Source: Oryzias latipes (lineage: Eukaryota > Chordata > Actinopteri > Beloniformes > Adrianichthyidae). Taken from it: 64,000 nt of DNA. Under the pieces are notes generated by a model. That model saw only the letters and a program-made list of their open reading frames with translations. It was not told the DNA's origin and did no database searches. Shown here piece by piece: positions 34,921-64,000 of this stretch. The DNA lies in assembly GCF_002234675.1 (NCBI RefSeq), contig NC_019871.2, positions 17,330,331 to 17,394,330 of the forward strand. Direction: 5' to 3'. Within the stretch, counting starts at the first letter, position 1; each line of letters starts with the position of its first letter. The position numbers and the translations under genes were made by a program.

Positions 34921-36500
34921 TGCGTCACACCCCACGTGGTTAAAAAAATTAAACTTTTTTAAATTTCGCAGATAATTTTAAAATGATTAAAAACTATGCA
35001 ACATTGTATGATACTAAAAAGAAATTAAAAAAAATCTGTTTTTCTTTTCAACAAAAAAGAAAGAAAGAATGATTATTTGCAACGTCATGCTGCCTTCAAG
35101 TTCTGTGGGAAAATCTACAATTTAGCATTTATTTTGAGGAAGAAACTAATCAAATTATTACTTTACTGACTTTAATGACGCATCCATGGATATTCTAATA
35201 TATTCCAGCTGGATTTGTAAAATGAATAAATAAATAGTTTCTGAAATTTATTTTATTTGTTAATTTTTATTATTTTAATTTACTCTTAAACTGTGAGTCT
35301 AGTTGAGTCTAAAAAAATACATCATTATTATTATATTATTGTGATTATTTTTTTTATGCTTATTACTATTATTGGCCATTTATAGATAATGTTAGATTGT
35401 TTCTTAGCAAACATGAGCAACCTTTTAATTGGTACCATTCCTTTTTCACGTCCAGCTATCATTTCCTTTTTGCTTTTCCTTTTTTATATATCTAAATAAT
35501 GACTATTTAAATATTTGACATTCATTTTAGAAGTTGTTGTTCACCAATAGCTATACTGAAAATTGCTAATTGATTGGTGTGTTTGCCAGCTTAGAAATTG
35601 TTTGTAACTACAGCTGACAAATTATTAAAACACGTCATTACTTAAAAATATTAACTTCTAAATTGGATCAATGCAGCATTTAATTTAAAAAAAAAAGCAT
35701 AAAAGAAAGAAAGCATATAAAATTGTGAGCTGAATATTCAAGATTCAAAGGGTTTAACTGTCATATTCACAGTAAGAAACGGGTTGCCTTGCACAATGAA
35801 TTCTTACTTTGCTGTCTGCTCCTAATGCCAAGGTTAAGTTAAATAAAATAAATTAAAATAAAGATTAAGGAGTAAGATATATACCGAAAACTGAAAATCC
35901 ACACATAACATAACAAAAATATAACAATGGAAAAAAAACGTGTCCCACCTAAAAATAAATATTAGGGCAAAACCAAATGAATAACAAACTGGGCGTCAAA
36001 GTTGGAACCCCTTTTCCCCATTTTTTGTAGTGTCAAAGTTAGTTTAGACATCCAGCAAACATCATGCATTCACCTAATCCAGCCACAAGATGGGACTGCA
36101 GTACAATTGTAGAACTGGAAATTTAAAGGACATTTTTTCTAAATGTAAAAGCAGATTTGTCATTGTTTCGAAATTCTTTAGATTGACCAATACTCTAGAA
36201 TGAACAGCAAAGTGCTATTTTAGACATTCTTAAGGGAACATTTGAAGAGCAAACAACAACAGCAACAAAATTAAAGTTTTTAAACAAAGATTGATGGAAG
36301 CTTCAGAAAGTGCCAGAATAAGCCAATAAGCTGAGTTGTGTGCCAGCTCAGCATCCTCCTCTGTCTCCAGCGGGACATACTTCAGTGTCTGCAGAGCCCA
36401 CCGCTTACCTGTCACACCCCCTCAGCTTCATTCTGCATCTCAGCTTTTTTTTTTCTAAAACACTTGCATCATCTCCATTCACAGTTGCCTCCCACTGCCC
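34921..36500. other. AT-rich intergenic spacer with a LINE-like fragment
   Basis: No gene is supported. A stretch at about 35750-35960 containing TTGCACAATGAATTCTTACT and TTGCTGTCTG resembles a common fish retroelement-derived repeat. The rest is AT-rich unique-looking DNA. Confidence 0.45.
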
Positions 36501-36529
36501 CCTGTCTGTCTCCAAACATCAGGGAAAGT

Positions 36530-36700
36530 GGTAAATGAAGAGAGTTACAGTAACAAGGCTTCAGGAGCAGATGGTGTCAGCCTCAGAGTCCCAAAGAACA
36601 GTTAAGTGGATCCTGCAGCTCTTCATCAACCTCAGCCTGAGTCAAGAAAAGATGTCAGTGCCAGTGGCTCGCTTCAGTTTGCCTAAAAACGGCTGACATT
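36530..36700 (+). pseudogene. Fragment of a LINE reverse transcriptase
   Basis: Across one frameshift the plus strand reads NKASGADGVSLRVPKN and then VKWILQLFINLSLSQEK. This matches the pattern of the fingers/palm region of fish LINE reverse transcriptases (K-A-x-G-x-D-G-V ... NLSLS). Frameshifted and short, so inactive. Confidence 0.6.
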
Positions 36701-36783
36701 TCAATCAAACATTTTCAAAGGGTTGCCCTGTGATCCCACAAGGTGAAAGTCTTAGTCCTTGAAATCATTTTTTACCTAGACAT

Positions 36784-36996
36784 TTAACCCTTGTGCTATC
36801 TTAGATGACCCCACCTTGTGCATTGACGTGTTCTCCCTACCATGACTAAGGTGGATAAAGGGGGAAAGATTTCATGTAATCCATGGACACCATTGAAGAT
36901 CACAAATCATTGAAGAAAAAAGGTTCCGCGCACTGTCTAGTGGGTCTAGATGACCCAACTCCCAATGTTAAAGTGCCTAGGATAGCACAAGGGTTA
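36784..36996 (-). mobile_element. piggyBac-like MITE, copy 4
   Basis: About 213 bp with both terminal repeats (TTAACCCTTGTGCTATCTTA and TAGGATAGCACAAGGGTTA). Same orientation as copies 3 and 5. In the dus4l-rflnb intergenic spacer. Confidence 0.88.
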
Positions 36997-37092
36997 TGAA
37001 AAACACTTCACTTCTTTGCTGCAGTCAGTTGTTGGACACGACATCAACAAACCCTTTTCTAAAACCAATGCAAGCATATCTAAGGGAGAAAG

Positions 37093-37660
37093 TTTAAAGA
37101 CCCACGCCAATGAAAATAGCGTTTTGGGTGTTTTTAACATGTTCTTGTGGCATTTTCATGAAAGGACAAAGAAAATTAAGATTAACTATGAGTTTCTGAG
37201 TATTTCTTTATTCAAAGCATGGTGAATCATAAGCAAAGGAAAGATGGCAGTTGTGATGTTCAAACTACAGTTAGCAGGCCACAAGCTCCCTGCTCTGCTC
37301 TATTCCTATGCATCCATTTGTAGACAAATGGATTTCCTTGTCTGAGCTGCTATCTGGCTCAAAACTGTATGGCTGGATAGCTCCAACGTTGCTTGGCGTT
37401 CTGTTGCTCCTGTAATGTTGGGTCTGGGTTGTAAACAAGAGATTGTAAACAAAGGGTTGATAGGACATGAGCACCGGTTTACATTGCGGCAATTGTCCCG
37501 CCCACAACTTAGAGGTGAATTTCGAATGAACTCCTACTGCGATGCAGAAACTGAGTCCTAGAAAATGACATATATTTTTTAGAATTTGGCTGAAAACAGC
37601 ATGATCTTAATTAATAGACCAAAGGGCACGCTTTTACAATAGATCAAAAGATGATTGAAG
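37093..37660. mobile_element. MITE family B, copy 3
   Basis: Left end TTTAAAGACCCACGCCAATG and right block AGATCAAAAGATGATTGAAG. The internal CTGGCTCAAAACTGTATGGC and GGATAGCTCC blocks match the other copies. Lies in the dus4l-rflnb spacer, 97 bp after a piggyBac-like copy. Confidence 0.8.
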
Positions 37661-37668
37661 AGTGTTGT

Positions 37669-38215
37669 ATCATTGACTGGCTGACAGGCAGAAGGCCCTG
37701 GTTCAAATCCTGACCGTCTTTTCTGTTTGGAGTTTACAATTTCCCCTTTTTTATTCAGGCACTTCTTCCTCCCACAGAACAAAAACAGCTTCATAGATTG
37801 ATAGATAGATTGATTGATTGGTGACTTATAATGGTCTTTTCAGGATAAATATGAGGGGCCGTCAGTCTGTCCGGGTCCGTGACCCTGTATTGGACTGACG
37901 ACCTCTCTAGGTTTCTGTGCAGTAGAGCTTTTGCTTCCAATTTTTGTAGTAAAAGGTCATGAATTTCCCTTTGTCTCCCAATAGTAAACATAAGAAAACA
38001 CATTTGATTTCAACTGCCTGCCTTTTTGTGTTTCTAATTCTTTTTTTCTTTTCAAGATAAATGCAGATGTCTTGGTTTTCTCAGATGCTACATTTACATG
38101 CCAATTTGATTGCTTATTTCTCCTAGTTTCTGCCGTCATCTTAACCGAGATAGGCTCCAGCATCCCCTACACAGGGCAAGAAGACTATGAATGTGAATAA
38201 ATGAACAGACAACAG
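37669..38215 (+). repeat. Possible tRNA-derived SINE fragment and associated simple repeat
   Basis: GGTTCAAATCC at 37700-37710 is a good match to a pol III B box, with TGGCTGACAGGC upstream as a possible A box. A GATT/GATA simple repeat follows at about 37795-37820. Near the end, GAGATAGGCTCCAGCATCCC is typical of fish SINE/LINE tails. Boundaries and family are uncertain, and several elements may be mixed. Confidence 0.45.
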
Positions 38216-38448
38216 GTTGCTGGGTTCAGGGAGCCGTGCGTCTGACAAACTTGACAAGAGATCCTCAAGGAGATTGTACCATCCCTTTCCTTATACCTCA
38301 GACCTTTACTCCGTCATCTCCAAAAATACTCTGGACAAGAATTTGAGCTCAGAAAAAAGCAGCTTTTTCATATGTGCACTAGAGACCATGAGGATATTTG
38401 TAACTGTTAAAAACACAAGGTGTTACACAAACTGAAAAAAAGCCCAAC

Positions 38449-38454
38449 TTTATT
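38449..38454 (-). terminator. One of several candidate poly(A) signals of rflnb
   Basis: AATAAA on the minus strand about 760 bp after the rflnb stop. Several other hexamers (about 38612-38634 and 38768-38880) lie nearer, so the true 3' end is uncertain. Confidence 0.25.
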
Positions 38455-39215
38455 TCAAGCTTCTGGCAAACAATAATATATAAATTTTAAGATGGTGCAT
38501 AAGGAGGGACTCATAAATCATCTGCTATTATTTAGAAGAAAAAAAGAAACACAATTGCAAAACACAGCGTCATAACTAAAGGTATTTTAACGGAGGGTTG
38601 TTGGGTAACCATTTATTAAACACTTTCCTTTATTAGCACTTTCCTTTGCATTATATAAAAACAAGATCTAAAAAGCTTTTAAAAACGGTTATGCTACACT
38701 CCTTAAAAACAAACATTGCACATACGTTTAAACAAGATTAGCTTCTCATATACCTTATATTTCTTTATTAAAGTAGAGGTTTAGAAACTCTAACAAACCA
38801 AAATACGTATAACTTCATTATTTATTTCATAAATATAAATCTGATATAAATCCAGAAAAAAAAAAAAACAATAAAAATCCTGGTTTACCACCCCACAGCA
38901 TGACAAAAAATGTATAAGATGTACAAAACCCTGAAGACAAAACAGCAGGTCAGTAGCAGAGGCATCTTAAAAGCATGGATTTTTAAGAATAAAAATGCAA
39001 CCGTTTTGCACCTCATCATTAAAAATAAGTCAGTTGCGACTGCAGAGACGATGATGGTGGCTGTTTCAATGTGAGTATCAGAAGACTTGAGGATGAAGGT
39101 AGAGAGGATGACAGGAAGGAAGGAAGTCAAGCCACAAGTCTGGCTTCAGTGCAACCTCAGGGGACAGTGGGTGGGGGGCCCCTCCTCCTTCTGCTCTGAC
39201 CCCTAAACTCCACTT

Positions 39216-40049
39216 TTACTGAGGTGGTTCTCTGCTGCCGGCCGCCTCCAGCTCCACACTGGACAGGAAGCGCCGTCTGGCTGTTCGGTGGGAGTCGTAG
39301 CTCAGCTCGGTTGTATAGGCGGTACTGGTTCTCTTAGGGTAAATGATGGTGGTTGTCCTGTAGTGTTGGGGCCGCTGGCGTGGCTGGAACACTAGGTGGG
39401 TCTTGTAGTGGCGCCAGGTGCTGTGGGACATGGCCACGATGGTCTGCCTGCAGGAGTCCAGACCCTGACCCAGCGGCTGGAAGGTCACGTTCTGGATGAA
39501 GTGGCGGTCTGAGTCGTAGAGCAGAGATGATGTGTATCTGTGGAGGAGGAAAAAAAAAGCAATGAGCAACTGGGTTTTCTCCATCCTACGAGCCACCATG
39601 CCTGTCAACCCACCTGAGTTCCTTTGAGGGCAGCGGATCTAGTGCAATGCCTTCACCAAAGGACAGAGGCAGCAGCTGAGGGAGAAGTGCAGGAGTGGAA
39701 CTGGAGGTCTGGAAGAAGAATACAAAAAAGACATAAAACACACCAAAGGATGACTTGAATTTTTAGTTAAAAAAATAAATCTGTAAGAACCCTAAGAGCT
39801 AAACCAGCATTTATGTATGTTTCTCTTTTTTTGTGTGGGTTTTACCAAAGAGCCCTTTCCTTCATCCTCAGACACCGGGCTCGAACCGCGGGCTTTCTCC
39901 GGACACGCAGGCGGCAGCCAGGCGCTCGGGCTGGGGCTCGGCGGCAGCCCGGAGTCCGGGCTATCCAGTCCCCGTTCAGCCCGGCTGCAGCTCATTGCCA
40001 GAGGGTCTCCTTCTTCACACGCACTCAGGAAGTTCAGCCTGCCAACCAT
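39216..40049 (-). CDS. rflnb: Refilin B (Rflnb/FAM101B), filamin-binding actin regulator
   Basis: Three minus-strand exons, 40049-39846, 39708-39614, 39537-39216, GT-AG and phase-matched, give 206 residues (human RFLNB 214). Refilins bind filamins, bundle perinuclear actin and act in chondrocyte and mesenchymal differentiation. Visible family marks are MVGRLNFL at the start, LDSPDSGLPPSPSPS (exon 1), PLSFGEGIALDPLPSKELRY spanning exons 2-3, SDRHFIQNV, TWRHYKTHLVFQPRQRP, TTTIIYPK and RRFLSSVELEAA near the C-terminus. Exon 1 is GC-rich and proline/serine-rich, as in relatives. The neighbour 2 kb upstream on the same strand is vps53, matching the RFLNB-VPS53 pair of human 17p13.3, which supports refilin B over refilin A. 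Confidence 0.94.
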
Positions 40050-40460
40050 TTCTCGTTAGGAGTTACAAAAGTCCAGCGGGCAGGACCCCACGTTGTGTAA
40101 AACAGTTCCACCCGAGATTATTTATTGCACGTCCACATGCGGCTGCAGCCCCCGTAGTAGACCACCCCCGCGACAGCCGGACCCTGTCCTGGTCCTCCTC
40201 ACGCAAACACAAGACCCCGAACTGCTTCAGGAGGCGCGAAAGAGTCCAGGTTGGTTCTGGTTCGCCTTTAATCTCCCAGCCCCTCCCCTCCGCTCCGCGG
40301 GGGTTTCTGGAGCCACAAACACAGGAAAGGAAACGCCTTTCACGGAGGTTCGCAGCTCCTGATTGGCTGCAGCCTCCGGCTGGGACTTTTTCTTGCCCCC
40401 CCCCGTGGAAAGGCCGGATGTAGGCATGGGCAGGGGAAGGGGGGGGGGGGTGTAATGCCC
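39846..40460 (-). promoter_or_regulatory. GC/CpG-rich 5' region of rflnb
   Basis: The first exon and the ~400 bp upstream are markedly richer in G+C and CpG than the rest of the window, the usual look of a vertebrate CpG-island promoter. A CCAAT-type box in minus orientation (plus-strand GATTGGCTG) lies near 40360, and long G/C runs lie at 40397-40406 and 40427-40451. The transcription start probably falls between about 40080 and 40360. Confidence 0.55.
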
Positions 40461-40499
40461 TCCTCCCCCTCCCCCAAAAGATGATGGCCCACAAAGCAA

Positions 40500-42060
40500 A
40501 TTTATCAAAAAAGAAAAGAGAGACAGACTTAAAAAGGAAAAAAAAAAACACAGAAAAAATGCTGCAACAGGGCACACGTCAGTGTCCTGCTTGTGCCTGT
40601 CCCAAGCCCGGTAAACATTATGTTAGGAAGAGCATTTATAAGATATCTTGGATAGTTTAAAGGCGAAGATCGATATAAAGATACATGACGTGATATGATT
40701 ATATGTTGGTTTTCTAAGCACTTTAGGGGCTTGGAGCCAGATGACACCCCTGACTGTAATCACATCCAGATCATTTCAGGCCTTCATGTCCAGAGTTTAT
40801 TAAAAAAAAAAAAACAATAAAATCAAAAATTATGCAGGCCTTAATTTTTTTTCTTTTAATAACGTTTAAATGCTCCACAAGCTTTTGCCGTTTGTTGATG
40901 AAATTAACCAACCTCATAATGCGTTGTGCTGGATCAGGGGGTATTTGAATGAAAATGATCGTCCACACAAAATACATCCTACCAACAAAGACAGACTGAG
41001 AATCACTGATGAAATAATTCAAGCCATGCAGCCAAACGTGCTGAGGATTTTTTTGGGGGTAAATAATCAGATTATGTGTCAATAGGTCCAAAAAAGCCTC
41101 AACAAAACATGAAAAGTACAAACATCTACGATGCATGTCATGTTAAAAGTACAGAAATAAAAAAGTCAACAGTTTTTAACCAAATCAAATAACGTTTATT
41201 TCAAGGACTAGAATCTTGAGAAAAAACGTTAACGTCAGACTCATAGATTGTGAATTACATGCAGCACAATAAGGAAGAAGGCAGAAGCTTTCAGAGCAAA
41301 ACTCTGACTTCTTAGTGTCTTAAAATGAGGTGGAAATATTACACAAGTATTTTGCACATGAAACAGCAACCAGCTGCCAAGGAAGTTTCCTCATCGTCCA
41401 TCCACAGGCTGTTCAAATGATTTTCAGCGACAGAAGTCAGTGAACCTGCTCTTTTTGTCTAGAATCCTTCATGTTCACTGAATGCAGCAAAGATGATCTT
41501 TCAGATGGAAATCTGCAAAGCAGCTGAAGGCCACATCAGTAGAAAGAACTAAAACTGACAAAACACGAGAAAAAAAAAGGCAAATAAATAATTCATGATG
41601 TAATATTAGTTCCTTTTAAGCTGTTTTCAAACATTGCTTTGACAGCATTGCCTTTCATTTGGATGTATGAGGCTTTTTCTTGTATCCCTTAGCTTTTATA
41701 TTTTTAATTAAAATGACCCTAATCTTTGTATCTGTTATTAGCAATATTATTTTCTTTCATAGTTTCAGCCTCCATCCATTTTTCCAATTTCATTGCAAAG
41801 AGACTGGAATCCTTTTCCAAACGTTGTCCTTAAACATCCACATTTCTGTCTAATGATTACCATTTGAAAAAAGGTGAATAAATAAATAAAGAGAACAGAA
41901 TAACAATAAACCTGAAACATATGTGAACTATAGTGGCACAAGGCCAGCAGAATTCAGCTACATTTATTAATTCAATATTTTTGGATCTTCATCTACAGGT
42001 CTGTTTCTTAGCTTCTCATAGGGATGTTCCTTTACTGTAGTAGTCTTTGTTTTGGGATGC
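40500..42060. other. rflnb-vps53 spacer
   Basis: Mostly AT-rich non-coding sequence. A plus-strand open frame at 40870-41085 may be a transposase C-terminal fragment (see findings). No gene is supported. Confidence 0.5.
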
Positions 42061-42061
42061 T

Positions 42062-42067
42062 TTTATT
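42062..42067 (-). terminator. Candidate poly(A) signal of vps53
   Basis: AATAAA on the minus strand 48 bp after the vps53 stop codon. It would give a very short 3'UTR, leaving about 2 kb to rflnb. Other AT-rich hexamers follow around 41.9 kb. Confidence 0.4.
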
Positions 42068-42114
42068 TCAGTCCCTCATACATCAGCAGCTGTCTGTGAG
42101 GAAGAGGGTTGTGT

Positions 42115-60414
<18,300 letters not shown>

Positions 60415-62397
60415 CTGCACAAAACAAACAGCAGAGTGTCACGGCAGCAAAAGACATGCTAAAAACCAAAATGTTAAGTTCTGTTGCAACATATCCCTTT
60501 CTTTTTCTTTACCCCCTGCGGCTGTTGTCATGCAGTTACTGGTGTATCGCTGTGAATCACTGGACAATCAAACTTGTGTGAATGGAATGTGACTAAACAT
60601 CAATGACAATTCTTCTACGGTCATGCTTGATTGCGTGTACGAGATTCTGAAATGTTTTATCAAACGGCTTTTAACCCAAAGTGGTTTGACCGAACCTTCA
60701 GTGACAAAATCGTTTACCAAATATGGAAAATCCCATGAAAAGTAAACCTGCAACACAATCAACCAACAAAAAAACAAAGAAACAACATAACATCATGCAG
60801 GCTGATTCATTTGTTCCAAAGTAATTTATAGAAGAAGTGGATCATAATTTCTAAAACCAAGTCAAACACACAGGAGTTCATCCTCTACAGCATAAAACAT
60901 GACTTCTTTTTTTCAGTTCAGCTGTTTTGCTTTCCATCTGTTCCCTTGTTTGAAATGGTGTCAGTCTACAGGAAAGATGAATCCCTCAAGAGGTGCAGGA
61001 AGCCTCATCCTTCATTTGTGAAGAATCATGGGATGCTTCAGCAGTTGCCTTTTTTCTTTTTTTTGTGAGTCATAATGGTTCTGTCTAACTTTAGTTGATT
61101 TTTTTGTGCAAATCTCTACAAAGAAAAAAAGGAAAGACAGGATATTGGAAAGGACTTAGGTAGTGAATTCACAATTAATTTGAGTCTTGGATGTGAAATA
61201 TTAAGATATAAATGAACGATCGTATGAGTTTGAGTCTTTTCTTTTGGTTCTTTTTTTTTTTACTGGATCTTTTGTGGAAGGCGGTTTTGTTTTGACAAAT
61301 GAATTTTTTGCCAGCATATGGTGGAATCGATATTCTGTGTGGAACATCAACAAAAACATCAGCTTTGCTGCGGAGCTTCAGGCTGAAGTTTGACCATTTT
61401 TTAATCCAAATCCAATTACATCGTATTTTGACTAATGTATTTTCTATTTTGTCCAATCCAACAATAAATGTATACAAATATAATCAATACAAATAGACAC
61501 CTTGTTTGTTCGTAGATTCATAACCCCCCTATTGCAACAGTAAAATCTGTCCAGGCCTTCAGCTGCTGGACACGACAAGTTCAAATAAAAAACAAAACAC
61601 AATGCCATTTCTCCAACACATTCCCGGCATGTGTGTATAATATCCCACACTAATTGCTTATCTAAATGACAGGTTACCATTTTATCCAACACTGACACAT
61701 CTTAAACTAACGAACAAACCATGAGGCCAAGCTCAGCATAAAGGTTAAAGAATATCATTAGAGGCTTTTACGATCTCAGAAACGTTTAAGTCTGTGGGAT
61801 GACTAAAGAGCTATTCTAATAGTTCTCCATTATCTGACATGGCAGCTGTTCTTTGATAGTCCGAAAAACAGAGACTGCCCTGACACAAAATGACAGGCTA
61901 ATTGGCTTCCCTTGGCCTGTTGCTGTTGTGGCACTGCAGATGCGACTCCCGCTCCCCTCAAACTCTGCTGGCACACATGCACAGCAGGAATGCTAACAGC
62001 TGGCACCAGCTGGCCCTGGAATCCATCACTTTCACAGGCACCTCTAAGGACACACACACACATACTGCACACAGACATACACAGGCCCTGACAGAACAGC
62101 CTTCATTTCCCTGATAAACCAAAGACATCGTCCAGATAATAACCCAAAGAAGTGTTTTATTCAATTCAATTAACTAAATATGCTCCGTTTTTAACACAAG
62201 CAGTTTAAAGGCCTCGTTCTCTCTATTTCTGCTAAGAATGGTGAGAATATTTTAGAAGGAAAATTCATTTTTCACTAACACAGACACATGTACCCTACTA
62301 CACAGCTTGGATAAACCTAAACTAGAACAATAAGCATTAAAAAAAGGCTATATGCTGATTTATTTCTGAAGGGAAGTTGGACTTTCTGGACTTGAGC
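60415..62397. other. vps53 intron toward missing 5' exons
   Basis: No coding exon was recognised upstream of 60414. The missing ~95 N-terminal codons of vps53 were looked for on the minus strand to 64000 and not seen. Sequence is AT-rich with short homopolymers and no clear repeat. Confidence 0.55.
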
Positions 62398-62574
62398 TGG
62401 CCAACTCTGCCTGTTTTCCAGTTCTCCTTGCCCAGCTAGCTGCAGATTAGCTGATTCAAGTGATTTCAACTTCGGACTGCCTGATCACACCTGAACTAGA
62501 TAGTCAGCATCGAGCAGTCCAAGGAGAGCTGGAAAACAGGCAAGGCTGTGGTTCTGGAGGACCAGGGTTGGCCA
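62398..62574. repeat. 177-bp inverted-repeat element
   Basis: Left TGGCCAACTCTGCCTGTTTT CCAG matches the reverse of the right CTGGAAAACAGGC and GGGTTGGCCA. The subterminal CAGTTCTCCTTG pairs with CAAGGAGAGCTG. It is a short fold-back MITE in the vps53 intron; family unknown. Confidence 0.7.
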
Positions 62575-62969
62575 GGTATTCACAAAACATTGGAGTCATC
62601 GGGAAAGTACTCCTTTTTGACAACAGCTTCCAGTGAGAAACCACATTTGCTATTTTTAGGATGGCTTCAGATCCCTGAGTGGAACATGGGTTTGGTGCAC
62701 ACTTTATCGCACAAACGCTTTCAATGGATTAGAAAAACAAGCCCAAACCCAAGAGAAATTGTTGAGAAAACAAAAGATGAGAAGAAGCCAGAACTTCCAA
62801 AAGAGCAATCATCACTCATGCAGTCTTAGCCGAGTCAAGCTGGCTCGCTGTTGAGAGCTCATTTCCTGTATTTAGCTTCAGGGAAAGCTCGGAAGACCAC
62901 TGCCCAGCAGCTGCCTCCACGCCAGAGATGCTATCTAACTCAAACCAACCCCTGTATCTCTGACATGAA

Positions 62970-63180
62970 TTAACCCTTGAGCTATCCTAGGACCCCACCC
63001 TTACATTGACGTGTTCTCCCTACCATGACAAAGGTGGATAAAGGTGGAAAGATTTCATGTAATCCATGGACACCAGTGAGGTTCACAAATCATTGAAGAA
63101 AAAAGGTTCAGCGCACTGTCTAGTGGGTCTAGATGACCCAACTCCCAATGTTAAAGTGCCAAGGATAGCACAAGGGTTAA
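62970..63180 (-). mobile_element. piggyBac-like MITE, copy 5
   Basis: 211 bp with ends TTAACCCTTGAGCTATCCTA and, at the right, GGATAGCACAAGGGTTAA. TTAA is present at both borders. Lies in the vps53 intron in the same orientation as copies 3 and 4. Confidence 0.88.
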
Positions 63181-64000
63181 GAAACACACGATCCAGGTCA
63201 GTTTACATGAGAAGCAGGGAAGACATGAGTGGAGAGTTTTAAAGTGGCGGGCTCATTAAACTCTACTTCAGCCTTTTAAGCTTAAACCGACCGTAAACTC
63301 AATCAACTAAACAGCTATACTAGCATCTGGAACATTGCTTGCCTCCAAGACACTGGTTTGATGAGAGAACTGCTCAGAGAAACACTCTTTAGGACACGAT
63401 GTTAGCAAAAGTAAAGATTTGAAAGAAACTCAAAACTTATGGAGCGCAGTATGATGTGATGCCACTGGAGGGCCACGCTTTGAAAAATACTGGAATTTGG
63501 GCATATTTTAGTAATTGTTGCACTAGTTATGCAAGAATTCTTTCATTCTGTAAAGTTATGAGTCATAAAATGTAAAAACTATGCATTTTAAGACAGGAGG
63601 GACACTGGGAGCATCTTAGAATGCAATGTGTAAGAATTGTTTTTTAGCAGAAAAGAAGACAAAATTCCCCAAAACCAGCGCTAAATTGTTTTCTAAAACA
63701 GCAAACGTAAACAGAAGGTGAAAAAAAATCCACAATAATTCAAATATCGACTGAAGATCATACGTCTAAAAACAAAAAACAACACTTGCTTTGTCCACCT
63801 TAGTGTGATCAAGATCTTTCCACACTCAAGCCAACAAATGTATTAGTGTCTACTCTCCAAAAAAAGGGAGGGAAAATAAGAAGGGAAATTGTACTCCAGA
63901 TTTTCTCCACTTTCTCTCTTTTTAACACACTCATGTCATCTCTCTCCATAAATAATACCAACGTGGGGCTCAAATTGAGTTCAGTCACCAGCAGAAATGA
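63181..64000. other. vps53 intron, right edge of window
   Basis: AT-rich sequence with no recognised exon, RNA gene or repeat. Confidence 0.5.

Noticed and set aside
37695-37712. Possible tRNA gene from a good B box
   Set aside because: No cloverleaf with acceptor stem or anticodon arm can be drawn; more likely a tRNA-derived SINE remnant.
39833-40423. 196-codon plus-strand ORF opposite rflnb
   Set aside because: It is the antisense of GC-rich rflnb exon 1 and promoter, where stops are rare by composition.

Overview
The window looks like nuclear DNA of a teleost fish. Vertebrate genes are split by many GT-AG introns, the introns are AT-rich, and both introns and intergenic DNA are crowded with fish-type transposon remnants (Tc1/mariner, hAT, piggyBac-like MITEs, L1/Tx1-like and other LINE tails). 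A percomorph such as a medaka or killifish relative is plausible, but the species cannot be fixed from the sequence alone. I saw no bacterial, CRISPR, tRNA or rRNA features.

Layout. (1) 1-5562: mostly non-coding upstream DNA with a piggyBac-like MITE and a Tc1-like fragment. (2) 5563-20699, plus strand: thirteen coding exons of an OATP1-type organic anion/thyroid hormone transporter (slco1c1-like). Its first, short coding exon was not found. A long 3'UTR probably ends near 22.7 kb. (3) 24915-29431, minus: bcap29, complete in seven coding exons, converging tail-to-tail on the transporter. (4) 31497-34764, minus: dus4l, complete in six coding exons, upstream of bcap29 in the same direction as in mammals. 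(5) 34.8-39.2 kb: a repeat-rich intergenic spacer. (6) 39216-40049, minus: rflnb (refilin B), three exons with a GC-rich 5' region. (7) 42115-60414, minus: eighteen coding exons of vps53 covering the C-terminal ~736 residues. Its 5' exons lie beyond the right edge of the window.

The genes act in different processes and form no operon-like unit: plasma-membrane uptake of hormones and anions (Slco1c1), ER membrane chaperoning and export (Bcap29), tRNA dihydrouridine synthesis (Dus4l), filamin/actin regulation (Rflnb) and endosome-to-Golgi tethering by GARP/EARP (Vps53). Human counterparts of the three blocks lie on different chromosomes (12p, 7q, 17p). The dus4l-bcap29 and rflnb-vps53 pairs are conserved; the joins between blocks are not mammalian.

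The main unexplained structure is in the repeats. There are five copies of a ~210 bp element ending in TTAACCC, five copies of a ~480-830 bp element with TTTAAAGACCCACTCCAAT-type ends, at least three hAT elements whose 8-bp target duplications are still readable plus a fourth with a perfect one, an LTR-like unit nested in a hAT element, and two transposons filling almost all of, or sitting within ~50 bp of splice sites in, bcap29 introns. No new biological system is evident; the findings concern transposon families, splice-site proximity, synteny joins and a few unassigned ORFs.
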